64,000 bases of DNA. Source: Vibrio crassostreae (GTDB lineage: Bacteria > Pseudomonadota > Gammaproteobacteria > Enterobacterales > Vibrionaceae). Positions within the stretch are counted from its first letter, which is position 1; every line of letters begins with the position of its first letter. The position numbers were made by a program, and so were the translations under genes. Shown here piece by piece: positions 36,511 to 46,071 of this stretch. Location of the stretch: contig NZ_AP025477.1 of NCBI RefSeq assembly GCF_024347415.1, positions 310,001 through 374,000 of the forward strand, read 5' to 3'. The notes under the pieces were generated by a model. The model saw nothing but the letters and a program-made list of their open reading frames with translations. It did not search any database and had not been told where the DNA came from.

Positions 36511-37587
36511 ATGAGCACGGACTTGCGTCAACAATGTAATTTGTTGCTTTCTGGTCACTTTGAACCGACTCCAGCACAAACATTTGCTCAGATGGCTGAA
36601 TGGTGTGAAGCGAACAATGTGCGTCATGACAGTTATGGCGACGGTGAATTCATCGAAGGCTTTGAAGCCAAAGTTGCAGACCTGCTTGGCTATGAAGCGG
36701 CGGTGTTTGTTATTACTGGCACAATGAACCAACCGACGGCGTTAGAGATTGCCTGCCAAGAGAAAAGAAACCCACTCGTTGCGATGCATGAGTCGAGTCA
36801 TATCATGCGTCATGAACGCCAAGGGTATCAGCTCCAGAACCGTTTCAACGTACTTCCGGTTGGTAATGTATTTCGAACTTGGAATGTTGATGATTTAAAA
36901 GCTTGGCCAGATGAGATCGCGGCGGCGTTGTATGAACTACCGATGCGTGAGATTGGTGGGCAACTGCCAGAGTGGGAAGAGCTTGAAGTAATAAAGCAAT
37001 ATTGCAAAGAACAATCGATCCATCTTCATATGGATGGTGCACGTTTGTGGGAGTGCGGCGCGTATTACCAAAAGCCTTACAGCGAGATCGCGAAGGGTTT
37101 CGATACGGCTTATGTTTCGCTCTACAAAGGGTTAAATGGCCTTGGAGGTTCACTCTTATTAGGTGATAAGGCTTTTGTAGCGAAAGCGTCGGCATGGATG
37201 AAGCGTCAAGGTGGCAATGTGTACCATAGAACGCCTTACGTGGTTTCGGCAGCAATGCAGTTTGATCAACGGATTGAGTTGATGCCAGCATTGTATGAGC
37301 GTACTAAGCAAATCTATCAAATCTTACAAGATTACCCGCAGTTCAAAGTGAACCCGCAGGAACCCCAAGTAAACATGCTTCACCTCTATTTACCAGTGAG
37401 CTATGAAGACGGTATTATTGTGAGAGACAACATAGCGAAGAAATACAAGATTTGGATAGGAAACCCAGCGATCAGCGAGTTGCCAAACCAATGTAAGATT
37501 GAATGGTATGTTGGTGATAACTTACTGAATCTGCCTGATCATGAGCTGATCGACATTCTTGATTTTATTAACGAAGAGCTGATTTGA
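36511..37587 (+). CDS. threonine aldolase family PLP enzyme (beta-eliminating lyase fold)
   Basis: Fold-type I PLP enzyme, likely cleaving threonine or another beta-hydroxy amino acid. Start placed at ATG 36511 (MSTDLRQ) with AAGGAAAAGG immediately upstream; earlier in-frame ATGs exist at 36439 and 36493. About 358 aa. Features: DSYGDGEFIEGFEAKVADLLG, TGTMNQPTAL, AMHESSH, LHMDGARLWE (Asp-Gly-Ala-Arg that binds PLP) and the Schiff-base Lys in SLYKGLNGLGGS. Specificity cannot be told. Confidence 0.88.
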   Translation: MSTDLRQQCNLLLSGHFEPTPAQTFAQMAEWCEANNVRHDSYGDGEFIEGFEAKVADLLGYEAAVFVITGTMNQPTALEIACQEKRNPLVAMHESSHIMRHERQGYQLQNRFNVLPVGNVFRTWNVDDLKAWPDEIAAALYELPMREIGGQLPEWEELEVIKQYCKEQSIHLHMDGARLWECGAYYQKPYSEIAKGFDTAYVSLYKGLNGLGGSLLLGDKAFVAKASAWMKRQGGNVYHRTPYVVSAAMQFDQRIELMPALYERTKQIYQILQDYPQFKVNPQEPQVNMLHLYLPVSYEDGIIVRDNIAKKYKIWIGNPAISELPNQCKIEWYVGDNLLNLPDHELIDILDFINEELI

Positions 37588-37703
37588 TTACGGAAAAGTT
37601 GATTTGATTACAGAAGAGCTGACTGCAGAAGAACTGATTTAATGGAAATGGATACAGGAAATCGTTCCGGCATCCATTTATGCAGCTAGGCCGGCGGGCT
37701 CTG

Positions 37704-37829
37704 TCACATGTACTGGTTGATGTACACGTCGACTAAGAACATGAACACTGGAACCGTACTGAGAAGCCCGAAGAAGACGATTGGCACCCAGTTTTTCATG
37801 TTCTTTTTAGGTTGCTCTGTATTGTTCAT
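37704..37829 (-). CDS. small membrane protein, 41 aa
   Basis: Minus-strand frame MNNTEQPKKNMKNWVPIVFF... with one hydrophobic helix at about residues 14-34 and a polar N-terminus. AAGG lies a few bases upstream of the ATG. It occupies the otherwise empty space between the aldolase-type gene and yccF. Its topology looks like a real small bitopic protein; the function is unknown. Confidence 0.6.
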   Translation of the reverse strand: MNNTEQPKKNMKNWVPIVFFGLLSTVPVFMFLVDVYINQYM

Positions 37830-38063
37830 AGGTTCGGCCTTAAATTCGTTGTTGAGTCTGCGCTTAGGTTAGATATGAATGGTATCAAATAAATGGGTTG
37901 AGCCCTATGCGGATTTAGAGAACCGTGGTGTGTATCAATCACATAAAATGTAAGTGATTCATAAACGGTTCATAAAGGTTCAACAATAATGAACCTATTA
38001 CAACAAGCATTGCCTTACTCGGCATATGAAATAAACAGCATTCAAAGATTTGGAGAATACAGA

Positions 38064-38498
38064 ATGAAAACAATAGGAAACATCATTTGGTTTCTGTTCG
38101 GTGGCGTATTTATGGGACTAGCTTGGTGGTTTTTCGGACTGCTCGCATTCCTAACCATCGTTGGTATTCCATGGGGTAGAGCGTGTTTTGTTATGGGTAA
38201 CTTCTCATTCTTCCCATTTGGTCAGGAAGCGATTTCACGCGATGAACTGACCAATGAAATGGACATTGGCACGAGCCCGCTAGGTGTGATTGGTAACGTT
38301 ATTTGGTTCTTATTTGCGGGAATCTGGCTTGCGATTGGTCACATCATGTCAGCTGTGGCGTGTTTCATTACCATCATCGGTATTCCGTTTGCGATTCAGC
38401 ACCTTAAACTAGCGGTTATCTCCTTAGCGCCAATTGGTAAAACGGTTGTTGACAAGCGTGAAGCAGAAGCGGCGCGAGTAAGAAACTACAAAGGTTAA
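38064..38498 (+). CDS. yccF: YccF family inner-membrane protein
   Basis: 144-aa membrane protein of the YccF (DUF307) family made of two similar halves: GNIIWFLFGGVFMGLAWW and GNVIWFLFAGIWLAIGH, each followed by a TI(V/I)GIP motif. Start at ATG 38064 with GGAG upstream rather than the ATG at 37989. E. coli YccF is 148 aa and neighbours yccS and helD; here those two genes lie 15 kb away, so the cluster is split. Confidence 0.92.
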   Translation: MKTIGNIIWFLFGGVFMGLAWWFFGLLAFLTIVGIPWGRACFVMGNFSFFPFGQEAISRDELTNEMDIGTSPLGVIGNVIWFLFAGIWLAIGHIMSAVACFITIIGIPFAIQHLKLAVISLAPIGKTVVDKREAEAARVRNYKG

Positions 38499-38528
38499 GA
38501 ATACAGGCTTAGCCTTGATTGAACTGGG

Positions 38529-38556
38529 AAAGCACATCGCATGATGTGCTTTTTTA
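38529..38556 (+). terminator. yccF terminator
   Basis: AAGCACATC / GATGTGCTT stem with a 4-base loop and a T6 tail. Confidence 0.9.
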
Positions 38557-38641
38557 TTAGCGCTATATCAATTTTATAAACGTAAGCTAACTGTTCGTAA
38601 TAGCCAAGTGTTTAGACATTGTTGAGCTATACATTATTGAA

Positions 38642-39565
38642 CTATACGTTGTTGAATAAGACTTCAAGCCGAAGGGTTATATTGGCTTCTTCAGTGTGCT
38701 TCTCATAAGGTTCTCGTTCCCATTGATAACGAGGAATGAGTTCGTAGAACAGCCATTCTTTCCATACGTTCTGTCGGTAAGTAATCGAAACCTGAGCGTA
38801 TTCGTAGTGATTATAAGGCTCATCCGTTGCATTAATCGTGGCGCTATATTGGAGTGCTTGGTCTTGAGAAAGGTAATGATACAAGCTTAATCCCGTACCA
38901 TAGGTCCAACCTTTAAGATCGTCGTTATACCCAGCAAAACTTGACCATCGGGCCAGGAACTTATCACTGAGCGATAGGTCAAAATCAATATCAGTGATCT
39001 CGCCAGTTTCTTGTTTTTCCTGATAAATACGCTGAGTTAACCTAAATACCACATCGGTTGTAAGAGGGTAGGTAAAGCGGTAACGAGCTTCAATGCGTGG
39101 TCGTAATGTCGCCTTAATATTGAAGCTGCTATAGCCTTTGGCGTACGCGTCGTAACGCAGACCTAACGCACTTTCTAATTCATCTGAATCATTCGGAAAA
39201 AAATCCAAGAACTCTTCATCGCTGACAGACTCGTAGATTAATTTCAGCCGCTTGCTCACAAAGGGAAGGTGTAAACGCGCTTTGAGTTTTGTGGAGTAGT
39301 CGACATCGCCGCCTTCCAAGTAAATGAAATCGTTGTACCAACGCACAGAGGTGCCCGCACGAGCGTCTTCAGTTATTCGGTCATCCACAAAGAAGCTGTC
39401 AAACCACAACGCAGGTTGGCAAAATTTACTGTTCAGGAAATGGTAAGCCTTTTCGACAGGGGCGTCTTCTAACGGCTGACTGTGACACTCATTTTGTTCC
39501 TCTGCTTGAGCGGAGTATGCAAGGAATGACGTCAATAATGAGGTGCTAACTATCCTACGACTCAA
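38642..39565 (-). CDS. predicted outer-membrane beta-barrel protein, unknown function
   Basis: 307-aa exported protein: signal peptide ending AYSAQA, a Cys pair (ECHSQPLED ... FCQPALWF), then long runs of alternating polar and aromatic residues typical of barrel strands. It ends in LRLEVLFNNV. No named family recognised. It is a single gene with its own flanks. Confidence 0.65.
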   Translation of the reverse strand: MSRRIVSTSLLTSFLAYSAQAEEQNECHSQPLEDAPVEKAYHFLNSKFCQPALWFDSFFVDDRITEDARAGTSVRWYNDFIYLEGGDVDYSTKLKARLHLPFVSKRLKLIYESVSDEEFLDFFPNDSDELESALGLRYDAYAKGYSSFNIKATLRPRIEARYRFTYPLTTDVVFRLTQRIYQEKQETGEITDIDFDLSLSDKFLARWSSFAGYNDDLKGWTYGTGLSLYHYLSQDQALQYSATINATDEPYNHYEYAQVSITYRQNVWKEWLFYELIPRYQWEREPYEKHTEEANITLRLEVLFNNV

Positions 39566-39758
39566 TGGAACCTATTGGTTATTCTATTTATCAATGGTTT
39601 AACTATAACTAAGCAATTTGGGTAATGCGACTTTTTATGGCTAATATCTGGTAGCTAATGTTGAAGGTAAAGGTTTGAAAGGGGTTGGACGGACAATTGA
39701 AAACGGACTCAGAAGGTGAGCCCGTTTGTTTTAGCTATAAGAGTGACTTGTATCTAGA

Positions 39759-40907
39759 TTACATTGCCGCTTCGAAGATCGCTGAGATTTCTTCGTGAGT
39801 CGCTTGTTTAGGGTTAGTAAAACCGCATGCGTCTTTCAGTGCGTTGTCTGACAATGTAGGAATGTCTTCAAGCTTAGCACCAAGTTGCGCGATACCGGTT
39901 GGGATGTTCACGTCGTTTGCTAGTTGAACAATCGCGTTGATAGCCGCTTCTGCGCCTTGTTCTGCTGTCATACCTTCAACATTCACGCCCATTGCTTTTG
40001 CAACATCACGTAGACGCTCTGGGCACACTTGTGCGTTGTAGCGTTGAACGTGTGGCAGTAGGATAGCGTTACATACACCGTGTGGAAGGTCGTAGAAACC
40101 ACCCAGTTGGTGCGCCATTGCGTGAACATAGCCAAGAGAAGCGTTGTTGAAAGCCATGCCAGCCATGAATTGTGCGTAAGCCATTTGCTCACGCGCTTCA
40201 ATGTCTTCGCCGTGTGCTACTGCTGTTCTTAGGTGTGCTTGAACAAGCTCGATTGCTTTAATTGCTACCGCGTCTGTAATTGGCGTTGCGGCGATAGAAA
40301 CGTAAGCTTCGATTGCGTGTGTTAGCGCGTCCATACCCGTTGCTGCAGTCAGTGATGCAGGTTTAGCAAGCATCAACTCAGGGTCGTTTACTGAGATAAG
40401 CGGTGTTGTGTGCTTATCAACGATAGCCATCTTAATGTGACGCTCTTCATCGGTGATGATGCAGAAACGTGTCATTTCAGATGCTGTACCTGCTGTCGTG
40501 TTGATAGCAATAAGAGGCATCATTGGTTTTTCAGACTGATCGACACCTTCGTAATCTGCGATCTTGCCGCCGTTAGAAGCAACTAGTGCGATGCCTTTTG
40601 CACAGTCGTGTGGAGAGCCGCCACCTAGAGAAACAACGAAATCACAATCGTTGTCAGTCAGCAATTCTAGACCATCGTTCACGTTAGTGATGGTTGGGTT
40701 TGGTTGAGTGCCATCGAATACAACTGCGTCTACGCCGCGCTGGCTAAGAAGGTCTTGTACCTGCTTAACTACACCAATTTGATTCAGGATCTTATCTGTA
40801 ACGATCAGACCTTTTTTAAAGCCTTGAGACTGGATGCTATCAGCAGCATCTTTCAAACAGCCAGTGCCCATGAAGTTGATTGTAGGGATGTAAAATGCAG
40901 TAGACAT
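39759..40907 (-). CDS. iron-containing alcohol dehydrogenase (FucO/YiaY type)
   Basis: Group III metal-dependent alcohol dehydrogenase, 382 aa. NAD-binding [14 protein letters not shown] at about residues 95-108, [12 protein letters not shown], and the metal ligands in [14 protein letters not shown] and [22 protein letters not shown]. Length and motifs match the YiaY/AdhB branch that acts on short alcohols or threonine-type substrates. AACGGAG precedes the start. The high GC-3 and codon evenness compared with the island suggest a well expressed backbone gene. Confidence 0.92.
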   Translation of the reverse strand: MSTAFYIPTINFMGTGCLKDAADSIQSQGFKKGLIVTDKILNQIGVVKQVQDLLSQRGVDAVVFDGTQPNPTITNVNDGLELLTDNDCDFVVSLGGGSPHDCAKGIALVASNGGKIADYEGVDQSEKPMMPLIAINTTAGTASEMTRFCIITDEERHIKMAIVDKHTTPLISVNDPELMLAKPASLTAATGMDALTHAIEAYVSIAATPITDAVAIKAIELVQAHLRTAVAHGEDIEAREQMAYAQFMAGMAFNNASLGYVHAMAHQLGGFYDLPHGVCNAILLPHVQRYNAQVCPERLRDVAKAMGVNVEGMTAEQGAEAAINAIVQLANDVNIPTGIAQLGAKLEDIPTLSDNALKDACGFTNPKQATHEEISAIFEAAM

Positions 40908-41144
40908 TGGAAAACTCCGTTAATTATGATTTTTAATTTCCTACATGTTGTCGGCATTCAAGTGGTCGACCATTGATCTGGAACAACTTTGATTCCGAAC
41001 TACCACTTTGTGGCTAGTCGTTGTGATAGGACTCATATAGCAATCGTTTTTATGGTTTTCTGGTGTGTTCTTTGTCAGTAGTGGATCGTGATAAATTGAC
41101 TCGATCAGAAACAGAATTGCGCTCTATAACAATGAAAAATAAGC

Positions 41145-41321
41145 TTATTCACTGAAAGTCGGTTCAATTTCAGCCAGGATTGAGCTTTTCTCTGAGTTAT
41201 CACTGCATTCAGTTTGAGGAGCTTGTGACTCTTCAGAGTTAGGGGGGTCTTCTGGTTCCTCATCATAGTATTTGACAAGAAAAGGGGTGAGCATGACAGA
41301 TGACGGTAAAAAGTGCTTCAT
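41145..41321 (-). CDS. small acidic protein, 58 aa
   Basis: Minus-strand frame MKHFLPSSVMLTPFLVKYYDEE... with a strong GGGAGG five bases before the ATG. Short hydrophobic N-terminus, then an acidic tail rich in Glu, Ser and Pro. No family recognised. The ribosome site and clean frame argue that it is real. Confidence 0.6.
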   Translation of the reverse strand: MKHFLPSSVMLTPFLVKYYDEEPEDPPNSEESQAPQTECSDNSEKSSILAEIEPTFSE

Positions 41322-41556
41322 AATACCTCCCGGTACCTAACGTGTATTTCTTGTATGGTATTGGTTTAATATGTGGCAAAATTTGCGATACATCATGACT
41401 TGTGGCTTGTTATCTATAAATTATTAGATTTATATACAGGATCACAGATTTGCGAGTAAAGTGATTGCCAGCCTACAAGGCGAAAAGAAAAATTAAGCAA
41501 AACTACGATAAAAACAGACACAGCATTGCTCAACAGCGCGAATAACAGGACAGAAA

Positions 41557-42231
41557 ATGAAGTACGATTGGATATTCTTTGATGCGGATGAAACCTTGTT
41601 CCACTTTGATGCTTTTCAAGGAATGAAGCTGATGTTCTCCCGTTTTGGTGTGGACTTTAGTGAACAGGATTATTCGGTTTACCAAGAGGTGAATTTACCA
41701 CTTTGGGTAGATTACCAAGATGGGCGCATTACGGCAGCTCAACTGAAGCACGCGCGTTTTGAAAGCTGGGCAACAAAGTTAGAGACGACAACAGCAGAAC
41801 TCAACAGTGCATTTTTGACCGCAATGGCGGATATCTGTTCTCTGCTCCCTGGTGCAAAAGAGTTGATGGAGTCTTTAAAAGGCAAAGTGAACATGGGCAT
41901 CATCACGAATGGTTTTACCGAACTGCAATCTATCCGTTTAGAGCGCACCGGAATGACAGATTACTTTGACCATGTGATCATCTCTGAAGAAGTAGGTGTT
42001 GCTAAACCAGACGCTGAAATCTTTGAACATGCACACAAGCTTGTTGGTTTACCAGCAAAACAACGCGTATTGATGGTCGGAGATAACCCGCATTCAGATA
42101 TTCTAGGTGGTTTGGATTTTGGTATTGAGACGTGTTGGTTGAACAGCCAAGAGAAAGCGGCACCATCAGGTATTAACCCTCATTATCAAGTTAAGTCTTT
42201 AGCTGACCTGCAGACACTCCTATTGGCATAA
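41557..42231 (+). CDS. yjjG: pyrimidine 5'-nucleotidase YjjG (HAD family)
   Basis: Cytosolic house-cleaning nucleotidase that removes non-canonical pyrimidine nucleotides. 224 aa. HAD motif I FFDADETLFHFD (nucleophile Asp), motif II IITNGFTELQ, motif III Lys in GVAKPDAEIF, motif IV VGDNPHSDILGG. E. coli YjjG is 225 aa. Followed by a heptamer repeat and a good terminator. Confidence 0.95.
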   Translation: MKYDWIFFDADETLFHFDAFQGMKLMFSRFGVDFSEQDYSVYQEVNLPLWVDYQDGRITAAQLKHARFESWATKLETTTAELNSAFLTAMADICSLLPGAKELMESLKGKVNMGIITNGFTELQSIRLERTGMTDYFDHVIISEEVGVAKPDAEIFEHAHKLVGLPAKQRVLMVGDNPHSDILGGLDFGIETCWLNSQEKAAPSGINPHYQVKSLADLQTLLLA

Positions 42232-42265
42232 TTGCTAATTGCTAATTGCTAATTGCAAATTGCTT
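42231..42265. repeat. ATTGCTA heptamer repeat
   Basis: Five tandem 7-bp units, three perfect ATTGCTA and two variants, starting at the yjjG stop codon. A candidate length-variable site. Confidence 0.85.
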
Positions 42266-42289
42266 TTAGATTTTTGAGTGAATGATTGA

Positions 42290-42325
42290 TAGCCGAGTAC
42301 AGTTATGTGCTCGGCTACTTATTTT
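42290..42325 (+). terminator. yjjG terminator
   Basis: TAGCCGAG / CTCGGCTA stem, followed by CTTATTTTTA. Confidence 0.8.
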
Positions 42326-42418
42326 TACCTACTGCAAGTTATCGATAGTGGTGCTTAAGCCTATCTTTGCTTTAAGCTCGCTTTGATTACCCAATAACAA
42401 TAAAGAAAAGGAAGAGGC

Positions 42419-43351
42419 GTGCTGAAATCTCATCGCCATAGCTGCTACGGCATTGCTGCCATTTTACTTTGGAGCTGCTTAATCGCGCTATCTCGTAGCG
42501 TATCAGAACAACTGGGCCCAATCGGTGGCGCTGCCAGCCTTTATACAGTGAGCTCACTGTTGTTGGTCTGTGTTATGGGTTTACCTAAGTTGTCGCGCTT
42601 CTCTAAGTCGTATCTGTTGATTGGTGGTGCTCTGTTCGTTTGTTATGAGATCTTCTTGGCTTTGGCTTTAGGAATGGCAAACAACCGACATCAAGCTTTG
42701 GAAATGGCCGTTATTAACTACTTATGGCCAGCATTGACGGTGTTGTTCGCAGTATTACTGAGCGATAAGAAGATTAACTGGTTGGTTTACCCAAGTATCT
42801 TCTTAGCCTTCTTTGGTGTGGCTTGGAGTATCAGCGGCGATCAGGGACTTTCTGTTGAACAAATCGCTGCCAATGTTGCTACTAACCCTAAAACCTATTC
42901 AATGGCGTTTTTCGGTGCGATTATTTGGGCGGTTTACTGTAATTACACTCAAAAAGTGGCGAAAGGGCAGAATGCGATTGTGTTGTTCTTTATCGCGACG
43001 GCAATCACCTTGTGGATCAAATACGCATTGAGTAATGAAACCGGCATGATGATGACAACCAGTGCTGCAATTGACTTAGTGTTGGCAGGCGTGTGTATGG
43101 CCGCAGGTTACGCGCTTTGGAATACAGCGATACTTGGCGGTAATATGGTCTTCTTGGCGACCATGTCGTATTTCACGCCTATTTTTGCGACCTTACTGTC
43201 TTCTATGATTTTGGGCTTGTCATTGAGCATGACGTTTTGGCAGGGCGTTTGTATGGTAACGATTGGCTCTTTAGCTTGTTGGTGGGTAACCAGAGACAAA
43301 AAGCCGACGGTTACGGCGTCGGCTTCTAAAAAGGTTCAATCAGAGTCTTAG
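42419..43351 (+). CDS. yddG: aromatic amino acid exporter YddG (EamA/DMT family)
   Basis: 310-aa inner-membrane exporter with ten hydrophobic helices in two EamA halves. GILLWSC-like start (AAILLWSCLIALSRSVSEQLGP), NNRHQALEMAVINYLWPALT and AGYALWNTAILGGNM are YddG-like. The start is a GTG at 42419 with AAAGGAAGAGG upstream. A terminator-like stem sits inside the last codons. Confidence 0.88.
   Translation: MLKSHRHSCYGIAAILLWSCLIALSRSVSEQLGPIGGAASLYTVSSLLLVCVMGLPKLSRFSKSYLLIGGALFVCYEIFLALALGMANNRHQALEMAVINYLWPALTVLFAVLLSDKKINWLVYPSIFLAFFGVAWSISGDQGLSVEQIAANVATNPKTYSMAFFGAIIWAVYCNYTQKVAKGQNAIVLFFIATAITLWIKYALSNETGMMMTTSAAIDLVLAGVCMAAGYALWNTAILGGNMVFLATMSYFTPIFATLLSSMILGLSLSMTFWQGVCMVTIGSLACWWVTRDKKPTVTASASKKVQSES
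43303..43335 (+). terminator. terminator-like hairpin within the 3' end of yddG
   Basis: AGCCGACG / CGTCGGCT stem flanked by AAAAA and TCTAAAAA, still inside the coding frame. It could end the convergent CDF transcript on the other strand (T5 tail on the minus strand). Confidence 0.6.
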
Positions 43352-43374
43352 TTAGTAAGAGGTTTTCTTGACTC

Positions 43375-44271
43375 TTAACTCGCGATATTGAGATTCAATT
43401 GAAGCTCATAAGGCATCTTCGATAAGCGTCGCTTAAGTTGGCGGCGCGTACGTTCAATATCATCAACCGCAATCGCATCTTGGTCATTGGTATGAATATC
43501 AACGTTGATTCTTAGCTCAGGACCAACTTTAGTCACGCCCATTAGCTCCAAATCTTGATCCGCTTCTTTGTCTACAGCGACCACGTTTTTATCTACCGCA
43601 TCACAAATGTCTTTGGTTGCCGACATCATCAGCAGTTCACGCATCGCTTCTCTTAACATGTCGAATGGCACTTTGATGAAGTAGAAAGACATCAGTAACA
43701 TCATCATTGGGTCGGCATATACTGCGTATGACGCAAGAGGCGAGAATGTCATTGCCCACGCTACGACGAAACCAGCTGTCACCGCGACACTCAATAGTGT
43801 ATCCATCTGCCACTGTTTAGATTCCGCTTGAATCAAACCTGAAGAGATACGTTTGCTCTTGTTAGCGATGTACCACCAAGCGTAACCACAACCCAACACG
43901 TTGAAAATACCAAACAGAGTTGCGATAGAGGCATCGACCTCACGACCACCTGTCATCAAGGCACCAATCGCAGAGTAAAGCGAATAACCAACCACAAGTA
44001 GAATCACCACGGCTTTAATCGCAATCACAATCGGCTCGATGATAGCTCGACCGAACGGAAACTCTCTATCTGAAGGGCGATTAATGTATTTTGAAGCAGC
44101 TAGTGACAATAAAGTTAACAGTAAACTGATAAGAGAATAGACACCGTCAAATACTATGACCAGAGAGCCAACGATAAGACCCAACACCAATCCGCCAATA
44201 GCGAAGCCTGATGCTAAAAGGGCTGAGAACAATAGTACTCGATTTTCGTTTTGGCTTTTCCTGTCACACAT
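43375..44271 (-). CDS. cation diffusion facilitator family transporter
   Basis: 298-aa inner-membrane divalent-metal transporter. Six hydrophobic segments, with conserved Asp residues in IVFDGVYSLISLLLTL (TM2) and YADPMMML (TM5), RPSDREFPFGRAIIEP loop, and a cytoplasmic C-terminal domain ending LNLNIAS. Metal specificity is not evident; the usual HD-x3-D pair is replaced by single Asp positions, so it belongs to a divergent CDF branch. Confidence 0.85.
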   Translation of the reverse strand: MCDRKSQNENRVLLFSALLASGFAIGGLVLGLIVGSLVIVFDGVYSLISLLLTLLSLAASKYINRPSDREFPFGRAIIEPIVIAIKAVVILLVVGYSLYSAIGALMTGGREVDASIATLFGIFNVLGCGYAWWYIANKSKRISSGLIQAESKQWQMDTLLSVAVTAGFVVAWAMTFSPLASYAVYADPMMMLLMSFYFIKVPFDMLREAMRELLMMSATKDICDAVDKNVVAVDKEADQDLELMGVTKVGPELRINVDIHTNDQDAIAVDDIERTRRQLKRRLSKMPYELQLNLNIAS

Positions 44272-44559
44272 AATATTTTCCAGATGTTTTTGATAACTTC
44301 ATTGTTCTAATATTGAGCTAACTTTACAAACTTTATCTGATGACGTTTATATGTCTTATTTAACCAATACATATAAATTCATTAAATTCAGTGGTTTAAG
44401 TTGAAAGTCAGGTGTCAATAAAACTGACGTTGAGTGTTTTTTGGGGATGATGTGCAACTGAAATAGGATCGTTTATGATTAATAAAACACATTAGTCGCT
44501 AAGGTCTTATTAGTCCTCTAGATTTGGCTGCGACTGCGATGGACAAGGAATGAATCGAT
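44272..44559. other. intergenic region
   Basis: AT-rich divergent spacer between the CDF transporter and the 116-aa gene; no further gene or strong motif seen. Confidence 0.4.
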
Positions 44560-44910
44560 ATGAAGTTTGACGATATCAATGATAACGAGTTGTGGGCGAT
44601 TGCTAACCCGATCATGGATAACCTGATGGATGGTTCAACCAAGGTTGATCATGAACAGCACTGTCGAGACTTTACTCAAAGAATGAAAGACATTGTTACG
44701 CCAGAATATTTAGAAAAGGTGTGTCACCATTATCAGCACAGTAATGGCTTTTTTGCTGAGCGTGAGCCAGTGGCGCTATTCAGACGCTCTGATTCCATCG
44801 CCTTTGTCTGGAAGCAGGCTTATACCATCGCCAAAGGTGAGTTTGTCGCCGAAATGGTATTGGTTGAAGAGGATGGACGTTACTTGGTAGATCACGTCAT
44901 GGTTTTCTAA
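44560..44910 (+). CDS. 116-aa protein, possible NTF2/SnoaL-like fold
   Basis: Small acidic cytosolic protein (MKFDDINDNELWAIANPIMD...). The C-terminal strand pattern (FVWKQAYTIAKGEFVAEMVLVEEDGRY with VDHVMVF) looks like the curved sheet of NTF2-like proteins, but this is a weak structural guess. No catalytic motif seen. Stands alone. Confidence 0.6.
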   Translation: MKFDDINDNELWAIANPIMDNLMDGSTKVDHEQHCRDFTQRMKDIVTPEYLEKVCHHYQHSNGFFAEREPVALFRRSDSIAFVWKQAYTIAKGEFVAEMVLVEEDGRYLVDHVMVF

Positions 44911-45030
44911 GCGGTTCAGTCTTTGGTTATATCAGTATGAGGTTACATCAGTATTAGGCTGTATAAGGCTTAGATCGCAAAAGATGGCGCAGGCAATAGC
45001 ACGCGCCGCTCTTATATTTGGAAGATAAAA

Positions 45031-45909
45031 TTAGAAATCGAACAAGTAGTCGCTGAGCTGATCCGCGAGCCAGTTCATACCAGGGTGTTCTGCCATGCCT
45101 GCAGCGGTAAACATGCAGTAGTCTTCTTGAGTCAGGCCGTAGGTGTGTTTGATCACCGCTAACTCTTGTTCACGTAGTAAGTGACGAATCAGTGGCTCTG
45201 GCATTACGCCCCATGCTTCTTCACGCAAAATTGTATCCAGCATAAAATCAAAGCTAGAGAAGCCGATGTAACGGCGCGAGAAGGGCTCAAGTTCAGGATT
45301 ATCCTTTTCATTGAGATAAACCATGGTCGCTTGCATCGAATTTCTTAACACCTCATCTGAAACACGTCGCATCGCGCTCAAATCATGCCCTTTCTTACAA
45401 ACAGACATCATTCGAATCTTACCAAGTGGGTTGTAGATAATTCTTGGGTCATCGACACGTTCGTAATCGACGCCAAATGCGAAGTCGACTTGCTGAGTTT
45501 CAACTAGGTTAGCTAAATCGCCGCTCGACGCGAGAACGAAGTTGAATGAGGTCGAAGGGTACTTGTTATTGAGAGCGTGCGATAAATCCTGCCACATCTC
45601 ATCGGGTAATGAGTCATCTCGTGCAATCCAAATCTCGGCGTTGAATTCGCCAGACACATGCAAGCAGGTTTGTTTAATACGTGCCGCTGTCACCAACAGG
45701 CCTTCGCAATCTTTGTAAATCGCTTTGCCTGCTTCAGAAAGTTCAACGTGGTTTCCGCTACGTACAAACAACTCGACATCTAACTCTTTTTCCAAGGCTT
45801 TAATCGACATGCTGAGCTTGGTTCGGTTGCATTCTAGCTGGCGTGCAGCTTCAGAGACTGATCCTAAATCAGCAACGGAACAAAAGGCTTGGACTTGAGA
45901 AAGGTTCAT
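45031..45909 (-). CDS. LysR-family transcriptional regulator
   Basis: 292 aa. N-terminal winged HTH (LSQVQAFCSVADLGSVSEAA with LSMSIKALEKELDVELFVRS) at about residues 1-60, then a periplasmic-binding-protein-like effector domain. It is divergent from the adjacent methyltransferase gene, which may be its target by the usual LysR arrangement. The effector is unknown. Confidence 0.93.
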   Translation of the reverse strand: MNLSQVQAFCSVADLGSVSEAARQLECNRTKLSMSIKALEKELDVELFVRSGNHVELSEAGKAIYKDCEGLLVTAARIKQTCLHVSGEFNAEIWIARDDSLPDEMWQDLSHALNNKYPSTSFNFVLASSGDLANLVETQQVDFAFGVDYERVDDPRIIYNPLGKIRMMSVCKKGHDLSAMRRVSDEVLRNSMQATMVYLNEKDNPELEPFSRRYIGFSSFDFMLDTILREEAWGVMPEPLIRHLLREQELAVIKHTYGLTQEDYCMFTAAGMAEHPGMNWLADQLSDYLFDF

Positions 45910-46071
45910 TTCATTTCCATATTAAGCGGGGGGCTGGTGCATATTATCTGAATATTGTGCTGACTATCTTAGAAATAGTCCATCTTTGCATGATAACTCT
46001 ATGACGAATTGACTAATTTGGTTTACTCTGGGGGGGTTCCGAACCTACAAGAAGTAAAGATGGAGGCCATG

